From: Paracoccus fistulariae | Lineage (GTDB): Bacteria; Pseudomonadota; Alphaproteobacteria; Rhodobacterales; Rhodobacteraceae | NCBI RefSeq assembly: GCF_028553785.1 | Contig: NZ_CP067136.1 | Location: forward strand, 806,001 to 870,000 | DNA: 64,000 bases | Direction of reading: 5' to 3' | Shown here: one piece after another, positions 26,325 to 35,242 of the stretch | How the letters are laid out: each line of letters begins with the position of its first letter | Position numbering within the stretch: the stretch's first letter is position 1 | The notes under the pieces: model-generated | Told to the model about the DNA's origin: nothing | Databases searched by the model: none | What the model saw: the letters and a program-made list of their open reading frames with translations, nothing else | Made by a program: the position numbers and the translations under genes

Positions 26325-26894
26325 ATGAATTTACAGACAATCCAACACAGCTTCGATCCCGGCACTCCGATTGGCGCAGCGGCGCTGGCGGCGTTTCTTT
26401 TCCTTGCCGGTCTGCTGCTGTCCTGGATCGTCCGACGTCTGCTGAAAGAGGCGCTTCTGCACGATCAATCGGAACAGATCGACCAGATCACGCTGTCCTT
26501 TCTCAGCCAGCTTTCGATCCTGATGATCTGGCTGCTGATGTTCACGCTCTATGCGCATATGGTGCCGGTGCTGCATCGTCTGGGCACGGCCTTGCTGGCG
26601 GGTGTCAGCCTGATGTCGGTGGTCATCGGCTTTGCCGCACAGACCACGCTGGGCAATCTTGTCGCCGGGATCAGCCTTGTGCTGTACAAGCCCTTCCGGC
26701 GCGGCGACCGCCTGCAGATCGCGGCACCGACGGCGAATTTTTTTGAAACCGGCACCGTGGACAAGATGTCCCTGGGCTTTACCGTCCTGCGCACCGACGA
26801 TGGCCGGGACGTGATCGTCGCCAATGGCTCGATGGCGCAGCAGACCATGATCAAGCTGCCGCCGCTGGACGAAAAAACCGCGCCGGAAAGCTGA
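26325..26894 (+). CDS. Very short MscS-type mechanosensitive channel
   Basis: A 189-residue membrane protein with the MscS pore helix and beta domain: GVSLMSVVIGFAAQTTLGNL (about 96-115), then ISLVLYKPFRRGD and a short beta region ending VIVANGSMAQQ. Two upstream helices (about 18-38 and 60-85) are present. The alpha/beta cytoplasmic vestibule of E. coli MscS (286 residues) is missing, so this is a minimal form. It would open on membrane tension to release solutes. The start follows a weak GAGGACTTC. It lies 51 bp after the acylase-like gene, possibly in one transcript. Confidence 0.75.
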   Translation: MNLQTIQHSFDPGTPIGAAALAAFLFLAGLLLSWIVRRLLKEALLHDQSEQIDQITLSFLSQLSILMIWLLMFTLYAHMVPVLHRLGTALLAGVSLMSVVIGFAAQTTLGNLVAGISLVLYKPFRRGDRLQIAAPTANFFETGTVDKMSLGFTVLRTDDGRDVIVANGSMAQQTMIKLPPLDEKTAPES

Positions 26895-26905
26895 GCAACC
26901 GACGG

Positions 26906-26937
26906 GTGGTCGCCCCGGCAATCTGCAGCGACCACCG
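26906..26937. terminator. Hairpin between mscS-like gene and fmdB
   Basis: A 9-bp perfect stem (GGTGGTCGC and GCGACCACC, 14-nt loop) lies between convergent stops. No T tract follows, so termination is plausible but unproved. Confidence 0.45.
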
Positions 26938-26957
26938 CCCTGTCGGGCATCAGGCCA

Positions 26958-27290
26958 TCAATGCGAAATCATCCAGGGCCGCTTGGCCGGAAATGATTTC
27001 GCGCCGCCGGGATGATGCAGCGTGCCAGATTGGCGCGCCTTGCCTCCGCCCCCGCAACAGCCGCATCCCGGGCCATGGCTGCTGCGCCTTGGGCTGTCGG
27101 CGCTGCGTTCATTCGTCGTGATGGCGTGCCGACGCGCGCCATCCATCTGCGCAATGACCGGCGCAGACAGCAGCGCCCGCGCGCTGGTGCCGCCGCAATC
27201 CGGGCACTCTTTCGGCTTGTCGAAATCGGCCATTGCGGCGCGGGCCTGAAACGGGCCACAGCTTTGACAAAGATAATCATAGGTCGGCAT
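26958..27290 (-). CDS. fmdB: FmdB-family zinc-ribbon protein
   Basis: A 110-residue small protein. MPTYDYLCQSCGPF and ECPDCGG give the Cys4 zinc ribbon of the FmdB/CxxC-CxxC family, originally described as a putative regulator beside formamidase in Methylophilus. The C-terminal half adds a glycine- and cysteine-rich GPGCGCCGGGGKA stretch, which is variable in the family and could bind metal. It is 55 bp downstream of fmdA on the same strand, with a GC hairpin between. Confidence 0.85.
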   Translation of the reverse strand: MPTYDYLCQSCGPFQARAAMADFDKPKECPDCGGTSARALLSAPVIAQMDGARRHAITTNERSADSPRRSSHGPGCGCCGGGGKARQSGTLHHPGGAKSFPAKRPWMISH

Positions 27291-27317
27291 GGCAAAGCCT
27301 CATCAGATGCTGTTCCC

Positions 27318-27338
27318 GGGCCGGGCGGCACCCGGCCC
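27318..27338. terminator. Hairpin between fmdA and fmdB
   Basis: GGGCCGGG-CGGCA-CCCGGCCC, a perfect 8-bp GC stem in the 55-bp gap between fmdA and fmdB. It could partially stop fmdA transcription or stabilise the mRNA end, lowering fmdB expression. Confidence 0.5.
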
Positions 27339-27345
27339 GCGCGCG

Positions 27346-28575
27346 TTACAGATCGGGCGCAAGCGGCACATCGACCGACCCGTCCAGCGCCTTCACAGGA
27401 CCGCCCGGATTCGGTTTCAGATCGAAGTCGAAGATATCCGTGGGCAGCCACAGCGTCGCGCAGGCATTCGGGATATCGACCACGCCCGAGATATGCCCCT
27501 GCACCGGCGCCGTCCCCAGAATGGCATAGGCCTGCGCGCCGGAATAGCCGAATTTCTTCAGATATTCGATGGCGTTCAGACAGGCCTGACGATAGGCGAT
27601 ATGCACATCCAGATAGTGCTGCTTGCCCGCCTCATCGACCGAGATCCCCTCGAAGATCAGGTAATCGTCGTATTTCGGCGCAATGGGCGAGGGTTTGAAG
27701 ATCGGATTCCTGATCCCGTATTTCGCGCAGCCCTCCTTGATCAGCCCGACGCGCAGATGCAGCCAGCCGGCCATTTCGATGGCGCCGCAAAAGGTGATCT
27801 CGCCATCGCCCTGGCTGAAATGCAGATCCCCCATCGAAAGGCCGCCGCCCTCGACATAGACCGGGAAATAGATGGTCGAGCCGCGCGACAGGTCCTTGAT
27901 GTCGCAATTGCCGCCATGCTCGCGCGGAGGCACGGTGCGCGCGCCCTCGGCCGCGGCCTTGTCACGCTCTTCTCCGCGCATCGCGCCCATATGCGCGGAT
28001 TGCGTATTGGGCAGCGCCGCCAGCGCGGGCACCCGGTCGGGATCGGTGTCGAACAGCGCCTTTTCGCGCGCGTTCCACATGTCCAGCATCTTGCGATCCG
28101 GCAGGCAGCCGATCAGGCCCGGATGGATCAGCCCGGCATAGCGCACGCCCGGCACATGGCGCGAGGTCGTGAACATGCCGTGGAAATCCCAGATCGACTT
28201 CTGCGCCTGCGGGAAATGATCGGTCAGAAAGCCACCGCCATTCTGTTTCGAAAAGAAGCCGTTGAAGCCCCAGTTCATCTCTTCCTTTGCCCCGATATCC
28301 AGAATCTCGACAATCAGCAGATCGCCCGGCTCGGCGCCTTTGACGCCGATGGGCCCCGAGAGATAATGCACCTGTTCCAGTTCGACATCGCGCACATCTG
28401 CGGCGTCATCGTCATTCTTGATCTGACCGCCGGTCCAGTCATAGGTCTCGATCTTGAACTCGTCCCCCGGTTCGACCCAGACCGCGATCGGAATGTCAGG
28501 ATGCCAACGGTTATGCACCTTGTCATTGCCATGCGGGCTTTCTGAAAGATCAACGGAAATCAGCGTATCGGCCAC
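27346..28575 (-). CDS. fmdA: Formamidase
   Basis: A 409-residue cytosolic amidase of the FmdA/AmdA family that hydrolyses formamide to formate and ammonia. Family marks include NRWHPDIPIAVWVEPGDEF near the start, GPIGVKGAEPGDLLIVEI, and HFSQGDGEITFCGAIEMAG. Length equals Methylophilus FmdA. FmdB follows, but no amide ABC transporter or porin is next to it, unlike the classical fmd operon. It adds to the nitrogen-scavenging content of the window. Confidence 0.92.
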   Translation of the reverse strand: MADTLISVDLSESPHGNDKVHNRWHPDIPIAVWVEPGDEFKIETYDWTGGQIKNDDDAADVRDVELEQVHYLSGPIGVKGAEPGDLLIVEILDIGAKEEMNWGFNGFFSKQNGGGFLTDHFPQAQKSIWDFHGMFTTSRHVPGVRYAGLIHPGLIGCLPDRKMLDMWNAREKALFDTDPDRVPALAALPNTQSAHMGAMRGEERDKAAAEGARTVPPREHGGNCDIKDLSRGSTIYFPVYVEGGGLSMGDLHFSQGDGEITFCGAIEMAGWLHLRVGLIKEGCAKYGIRNPIFKPSPIAPKYDDYLIFEGISVDEAGKQHYLDVHIAYRQACLNAIEYLKKFGYSGAQAYAILGTAPVQGHISGVVDIPNACATLWLPTDIFDFDLKPNPGGPVKALDGSVDVPLAPDL

Positions 28576-28756
28576 GATCGTCTCCTTTTTCAGTTGTCGA
28601 GCAGTAAAAATGGGTCGGTGAGGTCTTCCTTCATCTGGCCCGGCGCGCTTCGGGACGGGCGATTTGCGGGCAGCATAGCATGATGGCGCTGAAGTCTATC
28701 AGAAATTGCAATTTCACCGATCCGTCGCCCGCTGTGGCAGAGATGCGCCGACAGAA

Positions 28757-28784
28757 GCGGCGATCAAGACGCGGCGATCAAGAC
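28757..28784. repeat. 14-bp tandem duplication
   Basis: GCGGCGATCAAGAC occurs twice in direct succession in the non-coding gap between fmdA and the lpd terminator. It looks like a small slippage duplication. The 277-bp gap otherwise holds the fmdA promoter region and the terminator. Confidence 0.7.
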
Positions 28785-28799
28785 GGGGCCGTGACAATG

Positions 28800-28830
28800 A
28801 AAAAAGCCGACCCGCGAGGGGTCGGCTTTC
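28800..28830 (-). terminator. Rho-independent terminator of lpd
   Basis: A 9-bp perfect stem, AGCCGACCC with its complement and 5-nt loop, followed on the minus strand by TTTTTT. It lies 23 bp after the lpd stop. Confidence 0.92.
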
Positions 28831-28852
28831 GAAGCGTCACAGCGTCTGCCGA

Positions 28853-30244
28853 TCAGAAATGAAGCGCGCGGCCATAGGCGTCCAGAACGGATTCGTGCAT
28901 CATTTCGGACAGGGTCGGGTGCGGGAAAACGGTTTCCATCAGCTCGGCCTCGGTCGTCTCCAGCGTGCGGCCGACGATATAGCCCTGAATCAGTTCCGTC
29001 ACCTCGGCGCCGACCATATGCGCGCCCAGAAGCTCGCCCGTCTTGGCATCGAAGATGGTCTTGATCATGCCTTCGGGTTCGCCAAGCGCGATGGCCTTGC
29101 CATTGCCGATAAAGGGGAAGCGGCCGACCTTGATCTCATAACCCTCTTCCTTGGCCTTGGCTTCGGTCAGACCGACGCTGGCAACCTGCGGGTTGCAATA
29201 GGTGCAGCCCGCGATGCTGTTCGGCTTGATCGGATGCGGTTTTTCGCCCGCGATCAGTTCCGCCACCATGACGCCTTCATGGCTGGCCTTATGCGCCAGC
29301 CAGGGTGCGCCCGCGACGTCGCCGATGGCAAAGATGCCGTCCACGCCGGTGCGGCAATATTCGTCGGTCACGACATGGGTGCGGTCGACCTTGATGCCCA
29401 GCTCCTCAAGCCCGATGCCCTCGACATTGCCGACAATGCCGACCGCCGAAATCACCGTGTCGAATTCCACCTTCTCGGTCTTGCCGCCAGCTTCGATGGT
29501 GGCGATGACCTTGTCGGCCTTGCGGTCCAGCGATTTGACCGCCGCCTTTTCCATGATCTTCATGCCCTGCTTGGTGAATTGCTTCTTGGCAAAGGCGCTG
29601 ATCTCGGCATCTTCGACCGGCAGGACGCGATCCATCACCTCGACCACCGTGGTATCGGCGCCCAAGGTGTTGAAGAAGCTGGCGAATTCGATGCCGATGG
29701 CGCCCGAGCCGATGACCAACAGCTTTTTCGGCATATGCGGCGGCACCAGCGCATGCCGGTAGTTCCAGACGCGCTTGCCATCGGGCTCCAACCCCGGAAG
29801 CTCGCGGGCGCGGGCGCCGGTGGCGATGATGATGTTCTTGGCCGTGACCTCTTCCGTGCCCTTGTCGGTCTTCACGGTGATCTTGCCCGGCGCGGTGATT
29901 TTCGCCTCGCCCATGATCGGGGTGATCTTGTTCTTCTTGAACAGATGGCCGATGCCGCCCGACAGCTGTTTCGCCACGCCGCGCGACCGCTGCACGACCT
30001 TTTCAAGGTCATAGCCGATCTTGTCCGCAGTCAGGCCGAAATCCTTGGCCCGCTCCATCAGGTGAAACACCTCGGCCGAGCGCAGCAGTGCCTTGGTCGG
30101 GATACAGCCCCAGTTCAGGCAGATGCCGCCCAGGTTCTCGCGCTCGATACAGGCCACTTTCAGGCCAAGCTGCGACGCCCGGATCGCGGCAACATAACCG
30201 CCAGGCCCCGCGCCAATAACTACCACATCAAAATTCTGGGCCAT
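28853..30244 (-). CDS. lpd: Dihydrolipoyl dehydrogenase
   Basis: A 463-residue FAD flavoenzyme, the E3 subunit that reoxidises dihydrolipoamide of pyruvate or 2-oxoglutarate dehydrogenase or glycine cleavage with NAD. FAD loop GAGPGGYVAA at 11-20, redox pair C42 and C47 in GGICLNWGCIPTK, NAD loop GSGAIGIEFASFF, and the catalytic His-Glu region HPTLSEMMHE near the C-terminus. No E1 or E2 gene is adjacent, so the partner complex is not known from this window. The intrinsic terminator follows at once. Confidence 0.95.
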   Translation of the reverse strand: MAQNFDVVVIGAGPGGYVAAIRASQLGLKVACIERENLGGICLNWGCIPTKALLRSAEVFHLMERAKDFGLTADKIGYDLEKVVQRSRGVAKQLSGGIGHLFKKNKITPIMGEAKITAPGKITVKTDKGTEEVTAKNIIIATGARARELPGLEPDGKRVWNYRHALVPPHMPKKLLVIGSGAIGIEFASFFNTLGADTTVVEVMDRVLPVEDAEISAFAKKQFTKQGMKIMEKAAVKSLDRKADKVIATIEAGGKTEKVEFDTVISAVGIVGNVEGIGLEELGIKVDRTHVVTDEYCRTGVDGIFAIGDVAGAPWLAHKASHEGVMVAELIAGEKPHPIKPNSIAGCTYCNPQVASVGLTEAKAKEEGYEIKVGRFPFIGNGKAIALGEPEGMIKTIFDAKTGELLGAHMVGAEVTELIQGYIVGRTLETTEAELMETVFPHPTLSEMMHESVLDAYGRALHF

Positions 30245-30331
30245 ATGCTCCCCCGATCGCTGAAGATAGTTCAGCGTTAAACCATTCGGGACAGGTCAGC
30301 AAGCAGATGGCCGGGGATGCGCAAGAACCGC

Positions 30332-31660
30332 CTATCCCGCGCTGCGGCCATCCGGATTTTCGACCGCCTGGGGAATGTCGTCATGGGGATCCGCGTCCAG
30401 ATCCTCATCCGCCGGATCGCTTGCCACGCTGTCGCTTTGGGCTTCGTCCAGCGCCTCGGACACGGCCAAAGTCGTCGCACTGGGCGTGATGACGGCATAG
30501 CTGCCCTGATCCTCGACCGAGATCGAAGCGCGGCGCGTCATCCGCCAGCCGGCATAGATCGCCAGCGCGGCCAGCAGGATCCCCATATAGACCCAGAACC
30601 CGTCCGGGCCGATCAGACCCATCAGCCAGCCGGTGATCAGCGGACCCGTCATCGAGCCAAGGCCGTTGATGAACAGAAGGCCGGCCGAGGCTGCCGCCAT
30701 ATCGGACTGATCCAGGTAGTCGTTCGTATAGGCCAGCAGAAGCGCATAGACCGGATTGGCGACGCCGCCGATCAGCGCCCCGACGATCATCAGCCACCAG
30801 ATATTCGGCTGCAGCGCGATTGTCGCCGCGATCACCACCGACCCGAAGACCGACAGCCCCAGGATCAGCTTGCGCCGGTCCATTCGGTCCGACAGCCAGC
30901 CGATAGGAAATTGCAGCATCAGCCCGCCGATATAGATCGCCGCCACAAAGACCGAGATATCGCGCACCGTCATGCCCGTCGACGCGCCCCAGACCGAGGA
31001 CATGCCAAACAGCGCCGAGAATACGCCCCCCATCAGGAACACGCCGATACAGCCCAGCGGAGAGGCCCGGTAGAGGCGGCCAAAGGACATGCGCTTGATG
31101 GTCGAAAATGCCGGGGCGGGCTGCGCCGACAGCAGAATCGGCGTGAAGGACAGCGACACCAGCACCGAGGGGATGATGAACAGCAGGAACCCCGCCGGAT
31201 CGCCCGTGTTCAGCAGGAATTGCGCGATGATGATCCCCGCCATCTGCACGATCATGTATGCCGACAGCGCTTGGCCCCGCGTCTCATTCGTGGCGCCGGC
31301 ATTCAGCCAGCTTTCGGCGGTGATATAGACGCCGCAGAAGGAGAAGCCGATGATGAAGCGCAGCACGGACCAGACGATCCAGTCGGGCGCCGTGGCATAA
31401 AGCACCAGCACCGCCGAAATCAACGAGCCCAGGGCCGCAAAGACGCGCACATGGCCGACGGTCTGGATCATCCGTGGCGCGGCCAGACTGCCCAGCAGGA
31501 AGCCACCGAAATAGGCCGACATGACGACCGACATCTGGAAGGTCGGGATCCCCTCGATCCCGCCGCGAATACCCAGCAATGTGCCCTGCATGCCGTTGCC
31601 GACCATCAGCAACAGGATGCCCAACAAAAGGGGCCAGGTTGAACGCACTACCGATGCCAT
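30332..31660 (-). CDS. MFS transporter, YcaD-like
   Basis: A 442-residue twelve-helix major facilitator with a hydrophilic acidic C-terminal tail (about the last 50 residues, rich in Asp/Glu). The N-terminal half has PRMIQTVGHVRVFAALGS and WSVLRFIIGFSFCGVYITAESWLN, resembling YcaD/YfkF-type permeases; the mid loop has GWLSDRMDRRKL (MFS motif A). The ATG at 31660 is chosen; the ORF reaches a GTG at 31699 with no ribosome site. Substrate unknown. It follows queA by 102 bp on the same strand. Confidence 0.85.
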   Translation of the reverse strand: MASVVRSTWPLLLGILLLMVGNGMQGTLLGIRGGIEGIPTFQMSVVMSAYFGGFLLGSLAAPRMIQTVGHVRVFAALGSLISAVLVLYATAPDWIVWSVLRFIIGFSFCGVYITAESWLNAGATNETRGQALSAYMIVQMAGIIIAQFLLNTGDPAGFLLFIIPSVLVSLSFTPILLSAQPAPAFSTIKRMSFGRLYRASPLGCIGVFLMGGVFSALFGMSSVWGASTGMTVRDISVFVAAIYIGGLMLQFPIGWLSDRMDRRKLILGLSVFGSVVIAATIALQPNIWWLMIVGALIGGVANPVYALLLAYTNDYLDQSDMAAASAGLLFINGLGSMTGPLITGWLMGLIGPDGFWVYMGILLAALAIYAGWRMTRRASISVEDQGSYAVITPSATTLAVSEALDEAQSDSVASDPADEDLDADPHDDIPQAVENPDGRSAG

Positions 31661-31762
31661 GGCGCGTCTCTTCTTTCTAGATGTCGTCGTGTGATTCACG
31701 GGGTCGAGGCCCCTGACGCGCCCGTAAAGCGGAATGGCGTGCGACGCCAGACAAAAAACGCC

Positions 31763-32809
31763 TTAGGGAATCAGCAGGGACGAGTCACCATAGCTGAAGA
31801 ACCTATACGAATTTTTAACTGCGTGATCATATATTTGCCGGATGCGCTGCGGCCCCATCAGGGCGGAAACCAACATCAGCAATGTCGATTTTGGCAGATG
31901 AAAGTTCGTCATCAGACCATCGGTCACCCGGAAGTGATAACCGGGATAGATGAAAATATCCGTCGTGCCCCGAAACGGCTGCATCAGGCCCTGCTCTGTC
32001 GCGGCGGATTCGATCAGCCGCAGCGCCGTGGTGCCGACGGGAATCACCCGGCGACCCTCGGCCCTGGCGCGGTTGATCCGCTGGGCAGCCTCGGCCGTGA
32101 CCTCGCCCCATTCGGCATGCATCCTGTGGGTGGTGACATCCTCGACCTTGACCGGCAGGAACGTCCCTGCCCCGACATGCAAGGTGACATGCACGAATTC
32201 GACGCCGCGCTGACGCAGCGCCTCTAGCAGCGGTTCATCGAAATGCAGGCTGGCCGTGGGGGCGGCCACGGCGCCCTGATGCTGCGCCCAGACGGTCTGG
32301 TAATCCTGATGATCCTGCCGGTCGGGCGCCCGCAGCGCGGCGATATAGGGCGGCAGCGGCATCGCCCCCACCTGCGCCAGCGCTGCATCAAAGGCGTCGC
32401 CCTGCGCATCGAAGACCAGCCGCAGCCCGTCGGGCCCGATCTCGGCCACGGTGGCCGACAGCTGATCGCCGAAGCGGATCACCTCACCCCGCTTCAGCTT
32501 GCGCATCGGCTTGGCCAGCGCGGTCCAGCCCTCGGCCGCGGGCTCCAGCAGGGTCACTTCGATCCGGGCCACGGCCTCGCCCTGCGGGGTGGCGCGGCTG
32601 CGGGTGCCCGACAGCCGCGCGGGAATGACCTTGGTATCGTTCAGCACCAGCACATCGCCGGGCTGCAAAATCTGCGGCAGATCGTGGACATGGCGGTCGG
32701 CAATGTCACCCCCTTGCGCCAGCAACAGCCGTGCGGAGCTGCGTGGCTTGGCGGGGCGGGTCGCGATCAGCTCTCGCGGCAGGTCGAAATCGAAATCATC
32801 CAGTTTCAT
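31763..32809 (-). CDS. queA: S-adenosylmethionine:tRNA ribosyltransferase-isomerase
   Basis: A 348-residue enzyme of queuosine synthesis. It transfers and isomerises the ribosyl part of SAM to preQ1 at tRNA position 34, giving epoxyqueuosine. Diagnostic segments include [16 protein letters not shown] at the start, [33 protein letters not shown] and HMHAEWGEV, and [17 protein letters not shown]. The ATG at 32809 is used; the 21 residues upstream in frame lack family similarity. It faces away from bfd. Confidence 0.95.
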   Translation of the reverse strand: MKLDDFDFDLPRELIATRPAKPRSSARLLLAQGGDIADRHVHDLPQILQPGDVLVLNDTKVIPARLSGTRSRATPQGEAVARIEVTLLEPAAEGWTALAKPMRKLKRGEVIRFGDQLSATVAEIGPDGLRLVFDAQGDAFDAALAQVGAMPLPPYIAALRAPDRQDHQDYQTVWAQHQGAVAAPTASLHFDEPLLEALRQRGVEFVHVTLHVGAGTFLPVKVEDVTTHRMHAEWGEVTAEAAQRINRARAEGRRVIPVGTTALRLIESAATEQGLMQPFRGTTDIFIYPGYHFRVTDGLMTNFHLPKSTLLMLVSALMGPQRIRQIYDHAVKNSYRFFSYGDSSLLIP

Positions 32810-32869
32810 GGCGCGCTTCTGCGTCCGGGCGCGGGCCTCGTCAAGCGCCGCTGACCAGGACGTGATCGC

Positions 32870-32895
32870 CAAGTAAAAAACTTGGTCTTTACTTG
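32870..32895. promoter_or_regulatory. Overlapping inverted repeats upstream of bfd
   Basis: AAGTAAA (32871-32877) and TTTACTT (32888-32894) are perfect arms 10 bp apart; CAAGT-N5-ACTTG overlaps them. The site lies 41 bp before the bfd start and 61 bp from queA, fitting an operator of the iron-storage genes. It does not match the Irr or RirA consensus I know. Confidence 0.45.
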
Positions 32896-32935
32896 TCCGA
32901 CATTTTTGCTAAGTCTTGCCCAACAGGAGCCCGCC

Positions 32936-33229
32936 ATGATTGTCTGTCACTGCACCCAGATCACCGATACAGAGATCCACTCTGCCATCGAATGGATGCG
33001 TGCCGCCGATCCGCAGACGATCATCACGCCGGGAAAGATCTATCATGCCCTTGGAAAGCGTGCAGATTGCGGTGGTTGCATGCCGCTCTTTCTGGACACC
33101 ATGCGTCATTCAGCTAGTCTGGGCGTAGCCCCGCCGATTTTGCGGGACAAGACAGACAGTATGAAGGGGTATGAACATGAAGGGCGACGCAAAGGTCATA
33201 GAGTACCTAAACGCAGCTCTGCGGTCTGA
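32936..33229 (+). CDS. bfd: Bacterioferritin-associated ferredoxin
   Basis: A 97-residue [2Fe-2S] protein. The four cluster cysteines C4, C6, C45 and C48 (CHC and CGGC) match the Bfd/BFD-like domain. Bfd docks on bacterioferritin and reduces the mineral core so that iron can be released. The ATG follows ACAGGAGCCC. The C-terminal tail after about residue 75 is basic and overlaps the bfr start by 53 bp in a different frame. Usual Bfd is about 64 residues, so the tail is an extension. Confidence 0.9.
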   Translation: MIVCHCTQITDTEIHSAIEWMRAADPQTIITPGKIYHALGKRADCGGCMPLFLDTMRHSASLGVAPPILRDKTDSMKGYEHEGRRKGHRVPKRSSAV

Positions 33230-33662
33230 ACTGACGGCAGTTAGCCAATATTGGCTGCATTATCGGCTGCAGGAAGATTGGGGATACGGGCGCATTGCCG
33301 ACAAGTCCCGCGCCGAATCAATCGAGGAAATGAACCACGCGGATCGTTTGATCCAGCGAATCATTTTCCTGGAAGGCCACCCGAATCTGCAAAAGCTGGA
33401 TCCGCTGCGCATTGGCCAGAACCTGAAAGAAACGCTTGAGGCCGATCTGGCCGGTGAGCATGACGCGCGCTCGCTGTATATCGAGGCACGCGATCATTGC
33501 GAAAGCGTCGGCGATTATGTCAGCAAGCAATTGTTCGAGGATCTGATCGCGGATGAGGAAGGTCATATCGACTTCCTGGAAACGCAGATCGAGCTTTACG
33601 ATACGATCGGCGTCCAGAATTACGGCCTGCTGAACGCAAAGCCCGCGAACGAAGCCGAATAA
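33177..33662 (+). CDS. bfr: Bacterioferritin
   Basis: A 161-residue heme-binding ferritin that stores iron in a 24-mer. Starting at the ATG 33177, all canonical positions fall exactly: ferroxidase ligands E18, E51, H54, E94, E127 and H130, and heme ligand M52. The ATG at 33171 would shift them by two, so 33177 is preferred; AAGGGG precedes it. It lies inside the 3' end of bfd, showing coupled translation. An intrinsic terminator follows. Confidence 0.95.
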   Translation: MKGDAKVIEYLNAALRSELTAVSQYWLHYRLQEDWGYGRIADKSRAESIEEMNHADRLIQRIIFLEGHPNLQKLDPLRIGQNLKETLEADLAGEHDARSLYIEARDHCESVGDYVSKQLFEDLIADEEGHIDFLETQIELYDTIGVQNYGLLNAKPANEAE

Positions 33663-33668
33663 GCATCA

Positions 33669-33698
33669 AGCCCCGCCCTTCCGGTGGGGCTTTTTTCT
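33669..33698 (+). terminator. Rho-independent terminator of bfd-bfr
   Basis: AAGCCCCGCC and GGTGGGGCTT pair over 10 positions (one G-T) around CTTCC, followed by TTTT. It starts 7 bp after the bfr stop. Confidence 0.92.
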
Positions 33699-33718
33699 GT
33701 CTGCCCCGATGGGACGGA

Positions 33719-34615
33719 TCAGCGCGCGGCGCCGCGTTTCTGTCCGCGCCACAGGATCACCAGCCCCGAGGCGACGATCAGCCCCGAGCCGATCAGCATG
33801 GGCATGGTCAGGCTTTCACCGAACAGCGCGATCCCCAATCCGATCCCGAACAGCAGGCGCGTATAGCGGAACGGCGTCACGGCCGAGACCTCGCCCGTGC
33901 GCATGGCCTTCATCAGGAAGCTGTAGGCGGTCACCCCTGCCCCGACGGCCGCCGCCATGAACAGGGTCGCGCGCGCATCGGGGATGACGAAAGTTTCGCC
34001 CCGCCACAGCGCATAAAGCACGCCCGCAACGATCACCGCAACAAAGCCATAGAAGCCCAGAATCAAGGTGTTAAGCGATTTCGGGGCGGCCCGGCTGGCC
34101 AGATCGCGACCGGCAAAGCCGATCATGCCGATCACCGCCAGCAGCGACAGCGCGGAAAAGCTGTCAGTGCCCGGCTGCACGATGATGATCACACCGATCA
34201 GGCCGATGACAATCGCGCTCCACCTGCGCCAGCCGACCTTTTCGCCAAAGACCAGCGTGGCGCCCGCCACCACCACAAGCGGCGTCGCCTGCAGGATCAC
34301 GGTCGCGGCAGAAAGCGGGATCACGGCGATGGCCAGCACATAGAACAGTCGCCCGATGATTTCGAAGACCATGCGAATCCGCATCGCGGGCGACAGCACA
34401 TCGCGCACGAAAAGCGGCGTCCGTCGCATCGCCGCCAGAAGCGCGAAAACGACCGCGCCGCCAAGCCCGAACATGATCAGGATCTGCCCCACCGGCAGGC
34501 TGGTCGAGGCCGCCTTCACAAAGGCATCCTCGACCGCGAACAGCCCCATCGAGGCAATCATCCACATGCTGCCCAGCAGGTTGGCGCGGGCGTCGGTTAT
34601 CGGGGCTGCGGTCAC
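33719..34615 (-). CDS. DMT-family (EamA) permease
   Basis: A 298-residue, ten-helix membrane protein with two EamA repeats (first around LLGSMWMIASMGLFAVEDAFVK; second around FSALSLLAVIGMIGFAGRDLASR). It belongs to the RarD/YdcZ-like drug/metabolite superfamily; substrate unknown. It ends against the bfr terminator and points away from cspA. No co-transcribed partner is seen. Confidence 0.82.
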   Translation of the reverse strand: MTAAPITDARANLLGSMWMIASMGLFAVEDAFVKAASTSLPVGQILIMFGLGGAVVFALLAAMRRTPLFVRDVLSPAMRIRMVFEIIGRLFYVLAIAVIPLSAATVILQATPLVVVAGATLVFGEKVGWRRWSAIVIGLIGVIIIVQPGTDSFSALSLLAVIGMIGFAGRDLASRAAPKSLNTLILGFYGFVAVIVAGVLYALWRGETFVIPDARATLFMAAAVGAGVTAYSFLMKAMRTGEVSAVTPFRYTRLLFGIGLGIALFGESLTMPMLIGSGLIVASGLVILWRGQKRGAAR

Positions 34616-34946
34616 GTCAGGTCAGCTTTGCAATTGTCGAAGCGGGGACAGGCTGCGGGAAACCGGCGCTGCCTTTCGACCTTCGATGGCGCAGTTTCCA
34701 CCGCCCGTCAATTGCGCGAAAGCTGAAACAGCTTATCGCAATGACGCAGTTAAATCATGCAAAACGGCGCCTTGCCGCCGATTAACAATGATCTGTTCAA
34801 TGCCCCTCGCAAAGGCTTTTCCGCTGCGTTATACAGAGACTGCATTCTATGTTTCGGACCTGTTCCTTTCGGCTCAGCTTTCGATCTTCAGCTTTGCCAG
34901 GCCGCTGCGTACTGTGGGCGGCACCTATTTTGTAAGGAATGACACG
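34616..34946 (+). promoter_or_regulatory. 331-bp leader region upstream of the cold-shock gene
   Basis: No gene is supported here. The stretch is less GC-rich than its surroundings and lies between the DMT start and the cold-shock start. Cold-shock mRNAs of other bacteria carry long structured leaders; a long leader is likely but the promoter is not identified. TAAGGAATGACACG before the ATG gives the ribosome site. Confidence 0.5.
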
Positions 34947-35153
34947 ATGGCTAACGGCACCGTGAAATGGTTTAACGCAACCAAAGGCTACGGCTTCATC
35001 GCACCGGAAGGCGGCTCGAAAGACGTCTTCGTGCATATCTCGGCGGTCGAGCGCGCTGGCCTGCGCGGTCTGAACGACGGTCAGGCCGTCAGCTTCGACA
35101 TCGAGACCGACCGCAACGGTCGTGAATCGGCAAGCAATCTGACGCTGGCCTAA
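34947..35153 (+). CDS. cspA: Cold-shock protein
   Basis: A 68-residue single cold-shock domain. RNP1 (KGYGFI) and RNP2 (VFVHIS) are complete, with the NGTVKWFNATKGYGF start typical of alphaproteobacterial CspA. It binds single-stranded RNA or DNA and melts RNA structure. Only the last part of a longer in-frame reading is the gene; AAGGA precedes the chosen ATG. A strong terminator follows. The symbol is generic, as paralogues are not distinguishable. Confidence 0.93.
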   Translation: MANGTVKWFNATKGYGFIAPEGGSKDVFVHISAVERAGLRGLNDGQAVSFDIETDRNGRESASNLTLA

Positions 35154-35178
35154 GCCTTAACCGGGCTGACAAGACAGG

Positions 35179-35211
35179 AACGGGGTCGACTTCATGTCGG
35201 CCCCGTTTTTT
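35179..35211 (+). terminator. Rho-independent terminator of the cold-shock gene
   Basis: AACGGGGTCGAC pairs with GTCGGCCCCGTT (12 pairs, one G-T) around TTCAT, followed by TTTTT. Confidence 0.92.
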
Positions 35212-35242
35212 CATGCCGTTTTTCCTGCCGGTGTCGCGCCCG

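Noticed and set aside
32870..32895. Irr or RirA iron box before bfd
   Set aside because: The palindrome does not match the Irr ICE box or the RirA iron-rhodo-box; kept only as an unassigned inverted repeat.
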